Origin: an uncultured Alistipes sp.
Lineage (GTDB): Bacteria > Bacteroidota > Bacteroidia > Bacteroidales > Rikenellaceae
DNA length: 64,000 nt
NCBI GenBank assembly: GCA_910576555.1
Contig: CAJTIY010000005.1
Span: forward strand, 124,001 to 188,000
Reading direction: 5' to 3'
In this document: one piece after another, positions 60,844 through 64,000 of the stretch
Numbering within the stretch: position 1 is the stretch's first letter
Layout: the number at the start of each line of letters is the position of its first letter
Made by a program: the position numbers and the translations under genes
The notes under the pieces: generated by a model
Told to the model about the DNA's origin: nothing
The model's database searches: none
Seen by the model: only the letters and a program-made list of their open reading frames with translations

Positions 60844-62034
60844 TTATCGCTTCATCGCTGCGGCGAGGTTGCGGGCCAGTGCGCAGCAGCGGTCGCAATC
60901 CTCGTCGGCGAAGCCCTGCTTCATCTCGGCAGCCTCGCACGCCGCCGTCCACTTCATCCGCTCGGCGAAGGCCGCGAAGCAGCGCACGGCGGCACCGGCC
61001 CACGTGTAGGAGCCGAACCATGCGAAGCGCCGCTGCGGCACGCACCGCTCGGCGATCATCTCCAGCAGGTGCGCCACGGGCGGGAAGAGACCGCCGTTGT
61101 AGGTCGGGCTTCCGACGACGAGCGTGTCGTAGCGGAAGACGTCGCGGAGCACCTCCGAGGGTTCGGCGTAGGAGAGGTCGTAGACCTTGATCGTGCGGAT
61201 GCCCTCCTCGGCCAGACTGCGGGCGATCCGCTCGGCCATGCGGGCCGTGTTGCCGTACATCGAGCCGTAGGCGATGACGGCGCCCGGCTCGCCTTCGTAG
61301 CGGCTCAGGCGGTCGTAGAGGTCGATGACCCGCGCGATTTCGCGCTGCCAGACCGGACCGTGCGTGGCGCAGAGGGTCTCGACGGGCAGCCGGCCCACCT
61401 TCGCGAGGGCCTTCTGCACCGGGGCGCCGTATTTGCCCACGATACAGGCGTAGTAGCGGCGCATCTCGTCCCAGTAACGGTCGGGGTCGAGCTGCGTGTC
61501 GGTGATGCCGCCGTCGAGGGCGCCGAATGTGCCGAAGGCGTCGCCCGAGAAGAGCGTCCGCTCCTCGGGGCACCACGTGACCATCGTTTCGGGCCAGTGG
61601 ACCATCGGCGCGAGGTGGAACTGCAGCGTCTTGCCGCCGCCCAGATCGAGCGTCTCGCCGTCGGCCACGGCGACCGTCCCCTCGCGCAGGCCGTAGTAGC
61701 CTTCGATCATCTGCAGCGTCTTGGCGTTGCCGACGATCCGCATGTCGGGATAGAGGCGCCGCAGAGCCGTCATCGACGAGGAGTGGTCGGGTTCCATGTG
61801 GTTGACCACGAGGTAGTCGATCGGCCGGTCGCCGATCTGCTCGCGGATGTTGTCGACCAGCTCTCCGCCGAACGACTCCTCGACGGTGTCGATCAGGGCG
61901 ATGCGGTCGCCGATCACCAGATAGGCGTTGTAGGAGACGCCCGCGGGCAGGGGCCAGAGCCCCTCGAAGCGGGTCGTCGTGCGGTCGTTGACGCCGACAT
62001 AGCGGATGCCGGGCCGGATTTCCGTGATATTCAT
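60844..62034 (-). CDS. Flavodiiron protein (FprA-type A flavoprotein)
   Basis: 396 residues. The N-terminal metallo-beta-lactamase domain has diiron ligands in NHMEPDHSS (HxExDH), HWPETM, SGDAFG and ATHGPVW. The C-terminal flavodoxin domain has AYGSMYGNTARMAERIA (FMN phosphate loop) and SPTYNGGLFP. Such enzymes reduce O2 to water, or NO to N2O, protecting anaerobes. It has a full promoter upstream, so it is probably its own transcript. Confidence 0.95.
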   Translation of the reverse strand: MNITEIRPGIRYVGVNDRTTTRFEGLWPLPAGVSYNAYLVIGDRIALIDTVEESFGGELVDNIREQIGDRPIDYLVVNHMEPDHSSSMTALRRLYPDMRIVGNAKTLQMIEGYYGLREGTVAVADGETLDLGGGKTLQFHLAPMVHWPETMVTWCPEERTLFSGDAFGTFGALDGGITDTQLDPDRYWDEMRRYYACIVGKYGAPVQKALAKVGRLPVETLCATHGPVWQREIARVIDLYDRLSRYEGEPGAVIAYGSMYGNTARMAERIARSLAEEGIRTIKVYDLSYAEPSEVLRDVFRYDTLVVGSPTYNGGLFPPVAHLLEMIAERCVPQRRFAWFGSYTWAGAAVRCFAAFAERMKWTAACEAAEMKQGFADEDCDRCCALARNLAAAMKR

Positions 62035-62060
62035 TGCTGGGGAGTTTTCTTATCCGCACG

Positions 62061-62092
62061 CAAAGATAATGCAAGGCGGACTGACGTGCAAA
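62061..62092 (-). promoter_or_regulatory. Promoter of the flavodiiron gene (-33 and -7)
   Basis: Minus strand: TTTG at 62089-62092, a 20-nt spacer and TATCTTTG at 62061-62068, leading to a 26-nt leader. Confidence 0.85.
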
Positions 62093-62099
62093 TAAATCG

Positions 62100-62480
62100 G
62101 GCGGCGAATCGTCGGAGGGGCGGTCGGGAGGGGTCGTCGGGAGGTGTGGGGAGCGGTCGGGAGGGGCGGTGTCGGGGGCCGCGGGGAACGGTCGGGGGCG
62201 GCGTGGTGGGCCGCGGAGGGAGAGCGACGGCATGGCGAGGGGGGCGTGTCGTGCGGCGGGGCGGGCTTGGTCGGGAGGTTCGTCGGGGGCGACTTCGGAG
62301 GGAGGGCCGGGTGGTGAGGGGCGTGTCGTATGCTGTGTCGTGCGGCTGTGTCGCGAGGGTCGGGGAGCGGTCGGGGAGCGGTCGGGGCGGTGGTGTCGGA
62401 GGCGGCGGGGAACGGTAGGGGCGGCGTGTCGGGCCGCGGCGGGGCGGGTTTCGTCGGGAGGGGCGCTGCGGGGAGGGGCC
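62100..62480. repeat. G-rich degenerate repeats
   Basis: The plus strand is strongly G-biased, with many GGGG runs and recurring variants of GTCGGGAGGGGCGG, GAGCGGTCGG and GGCGTGTCG. No gene is seen between the SusD-like and flavodiiron genes. Confidence 0.7.
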
Positions 62481-62489
62481 CGATGCGAG

Positions 62490-62524
62490 ACCGCCCCCGT
62501 CGGAAGTCTTCCGGCGGGGGCGGT
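62490..62524 (-). terminator. Hairpin after the SusD-like gene
   Basis: A long GC stem (CCGCCCCCG-CGGAAG paired with its complement, one bulge) begins 38 nt after the SusD stop. No T-run, so it is only a possible terminator. Confidence 0.5.
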
Positions 62525-62561
62525 GGAGTCGGCCGATCGCATGCGACCGGCACGGGTTCGA

Positions 62562-64000
62562 TCAATAGCCTTCGTTCTGGTCCTCCTCGGTCATCTCCGT
62601 GTTGTTCTGGATCTCGATCAGGGGAATGGGCCACGTGAAGCGGTGGTCGTTCGCCCGGACGGAGAGCGAGCTGCCCACGGCGAGGGCGTCTGCGGCGAGG
62701 AAGTCGGGCTTCACGCGCGTGAAGCCGTCGCCCCAGCGCTTCAGGCAGGCCATGCGGAACCCTTCGCCGATGAATTCGCGCACCCATTCGTTCTTGATCT
62801 CCTGCAGCAGCGCATCGCCGGTCGCCGTGACGGGAGCCAGTCCGCGGTTGCGGCGCAGGGCGTTGAGGGGCGTGGCGGCATCGCCGTTGTCGCGGTAGCG
62901 GGCTTCGGCCTCGATCAGGTACATCTCGGCCACGCGGAACATCTTGGGCATGTTGGCGTAGTTGAGCAGCGTCGGAGTCGTGCGCAGCGAGACGTTGCCC
63001 AGCAGCTTGGTCATCAGCAGGCCCGTGCCGTAGTTCTGCGTGCGGCAGATCGCCACGTAGTTGCCGAAGCGCCAGTCCTCCTCGACGAAGAGGTCGGCGA
63101 CGGTCTGCGTCGGCACGTCGGACGGCGCGTAGAGGTAGTCGCCGTTCGCCTCCTCCCATGTGCCGGCGGTGAAGTCAGAGACGGCGCCGCCCAGCAGCGA
63201 CAGCGTGGTCGGCGTCACGAGGAACTGCGTGATCGTCTCGGTCGAGGTGTCGGCGCTCCACATCTCGCCCAGCGCCTGCTTCGAGGCGGCGAGGGGATAT
63301 TTCGCATAGAGCGACGAGGCGTACCGGGCCGCATCGTCGTAGTCCTTCATCTGCAGGGCGATGCGGGCCTTGAAGGCCGTCACGGCATCGACGGTCAGGT
63401 AGGGGCTGTCGGCGGCGCCCGGCGTCGTGATGCCCGCCTCGGCGACCTTCAGGTCTTCGAGGATCGCGGCGTAGGTGGCGGCCAGCGTGCCGCGGCCGAG
63501 GCTCGCGCCCGGAGCGTAGCTCTTCGGGCAGGGGATGCCCGGCGTCGAGGCTGCCGTGGCGGGGTCGTAGGCCTTGCAGAAGTGCAGCGCCAGCTGGTCG
63601 AAGAGGTAGGCGCGGAAGAAGTGCATCTCGGCGACGTAGAGCGCGATCTCCTCGCGTGCGGCGTCGCTCGAGACCTCCGTCTCGGCGCACTTGTTCAGCG
63701 CGTAGTTGATGTTGGCGATCATGGCGTAGTAGCCGTGCCACTGGCCGCGGATGTCCTGATCGTCCTCGTAGATCTCCCAGCGGAAGAAGAAGCCGCCCCG
63801 GTTGCCGCTGTTGGTGGTCTGCACGTAGAGGTCGGACTGGTATTCGTCGTTGATCGTGTAGGCCGGCGACGCGAGCGAGGTCATGTCGTTGTAGACGCCG
63901 GCGCGCATGCCCCGCACGTATTTCAGGCGTGCGGCATCGGGCCCCGTGATCGCCGTGTCGGGCGTGATGTCGAGGTCGCAGGCCGTGAACCCGAAGAGGG
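62562..64000 (-). CDS. SusD/RagB-family outer-membrane lipoprotein (5' end outside window)
   Basis: The frame continues past base 64000, so the first residues are missing; the visible N-terminus includes FTAC, a lipobox-like Cys. About 479 residues are seen. SusD-type features are the helical repeats of the N-terminal half (YYAMIANINYALNKC, AEMHFFRAYLFDQLALHFC), EDLKVAEAG, and near the C-terminus FRVAEMYLIEAEARYR with NEWVREFIGEGFRMACLKRWGD. SusD proteins sit on SusC TonB-dependent transporters and bind glycans; the SusC gene is expected just to the right. The glycan specificity is not predictable. Confidence 0.93.
   Translation of the reverse strand, partial: LFGFTACDLDITPDTAITGPDAARLKYVRGMRAGVYNDMTSLASPAYTINDEYQSDLYVQTTNSGNRGGFFFRWEIYEDDQDIRGQWHGYYAMIANINYALNKCAETEVSSDAAREEIALYVAEMHFFRAYLFDQLALHFCKAYDPATAASTPGIPCPKSYAPGASLGRGTLAATYAAILEDLKVAEAGITTPGAADSPYLTVDAVTAFKARIALQMKDYDDAARYASSLYAKYPLAASKQALGEMWSADTSTETITQFLVTPTTLSLLGGAVSDFTAGTWEEANGDYLYAPSDVPTQTVADLFVEEDWRFGNYVAICRTQNYGTGLLMTKLLGNVSLRTTPTLLNYANMPKMFRVAEMYLIEAEARYRDNGDAATPLNALRRNRGLAPVTATGDALLQEIKNEWVREFIGEGFRMACLKRWGDGFTRVKPDFLAADALAVGSSLSVRANDHRFTWPIPLIEIQNNTEMTEEDQNEGY

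Overview
The window is GC-rich chromosomal DNA of a Bacteroidales bacterium, most likely Rikenellaceae and Alistipes-like. This is an inference from four observations: a SusD-family protein, a DUF2723 protein, a MurF-Alr fusion, and repeated copies of the Bacteroidetes -7 promoter motif TAnnTTTG, in some cases with a TTTG -33 element 19-20 nt upstream. Both window edges cut genes: a DUF2723 protein on the left and a SusD-like lipoprotein on the right. No phage, insertion sequence, integrase or CRISPR array was seen. The content is mainly core housekeeping genes plus one respiratory-complex operon.

Layout. 1-3.4 kb: DUF2723 C-terminus converging on an acyl-CoA ligase. 3.4-10.6 kb, plus strand: queG running without a stop into cysS, a MATE exporter, a cytidylate-kinase-like gene, prfB and a NamZ-like muramidase. 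11-15.9 kb: an unknown lipoprotein, then (minus) a hexapeptide acetyltransferase, a class A beta-lactamase, a small ferredoxin and serS. 16-22.2 kb, plus strand: a U32 protein, a GH2 beta-galactosidase and an RlmI-like methyltransferase. 22.3-30.9 kb, minus strand: a six-gene group 4 hydrogenase-related (Ehr/Hyf-like) complex followed by a split chromate transporter. 31-37 kb: rsmE and two tandem M3-family lipoprotein peptidases. 38.5-41 kb: tRNA-Gln, a nucleoside-type MFS transporter and a ferredoxin-nitroreductase. 41.3-56.1 kb, minus strand: YhcH family, EEP phosphatase, rhomboid and mutL; grpE-dnaJ; rsmI-like and murF-alr; mutS2, mlaD-like and an amidase. 56.3-59.1 kb: lptD. 59.4-64 kb, minus strand: UDP-sugar dehydrogenase, flavodiiron protein, SusD.

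Themes. Envelope biogenesis is heavily represented: MurF-Alr, amidase, NamZ, MlaD-like, LptD and Ugd. So are translation and tRNA functions: CysS, SerS, QueG, RF2, RsmE, an RsmI-like enzyme and tRNA-Gln. Carbohydrate use is represented by GH2 and SusD. The energy module is the Ehr-like operon. Its large subunit has lost the cysteines that bind NiFe, so it probably couples some other redox reaction to ion transport.

The most distinctive points are: (1) QueG and CysS share one uninterrupted frame that runs through the apparent cysS promoter; (2) the Ehr-like complex is joined to split ChrA genes; (3) five of the six junctions between convergent genes carry a short tandem-repeat family found only at that junction. 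None of these could be checked against databases here.
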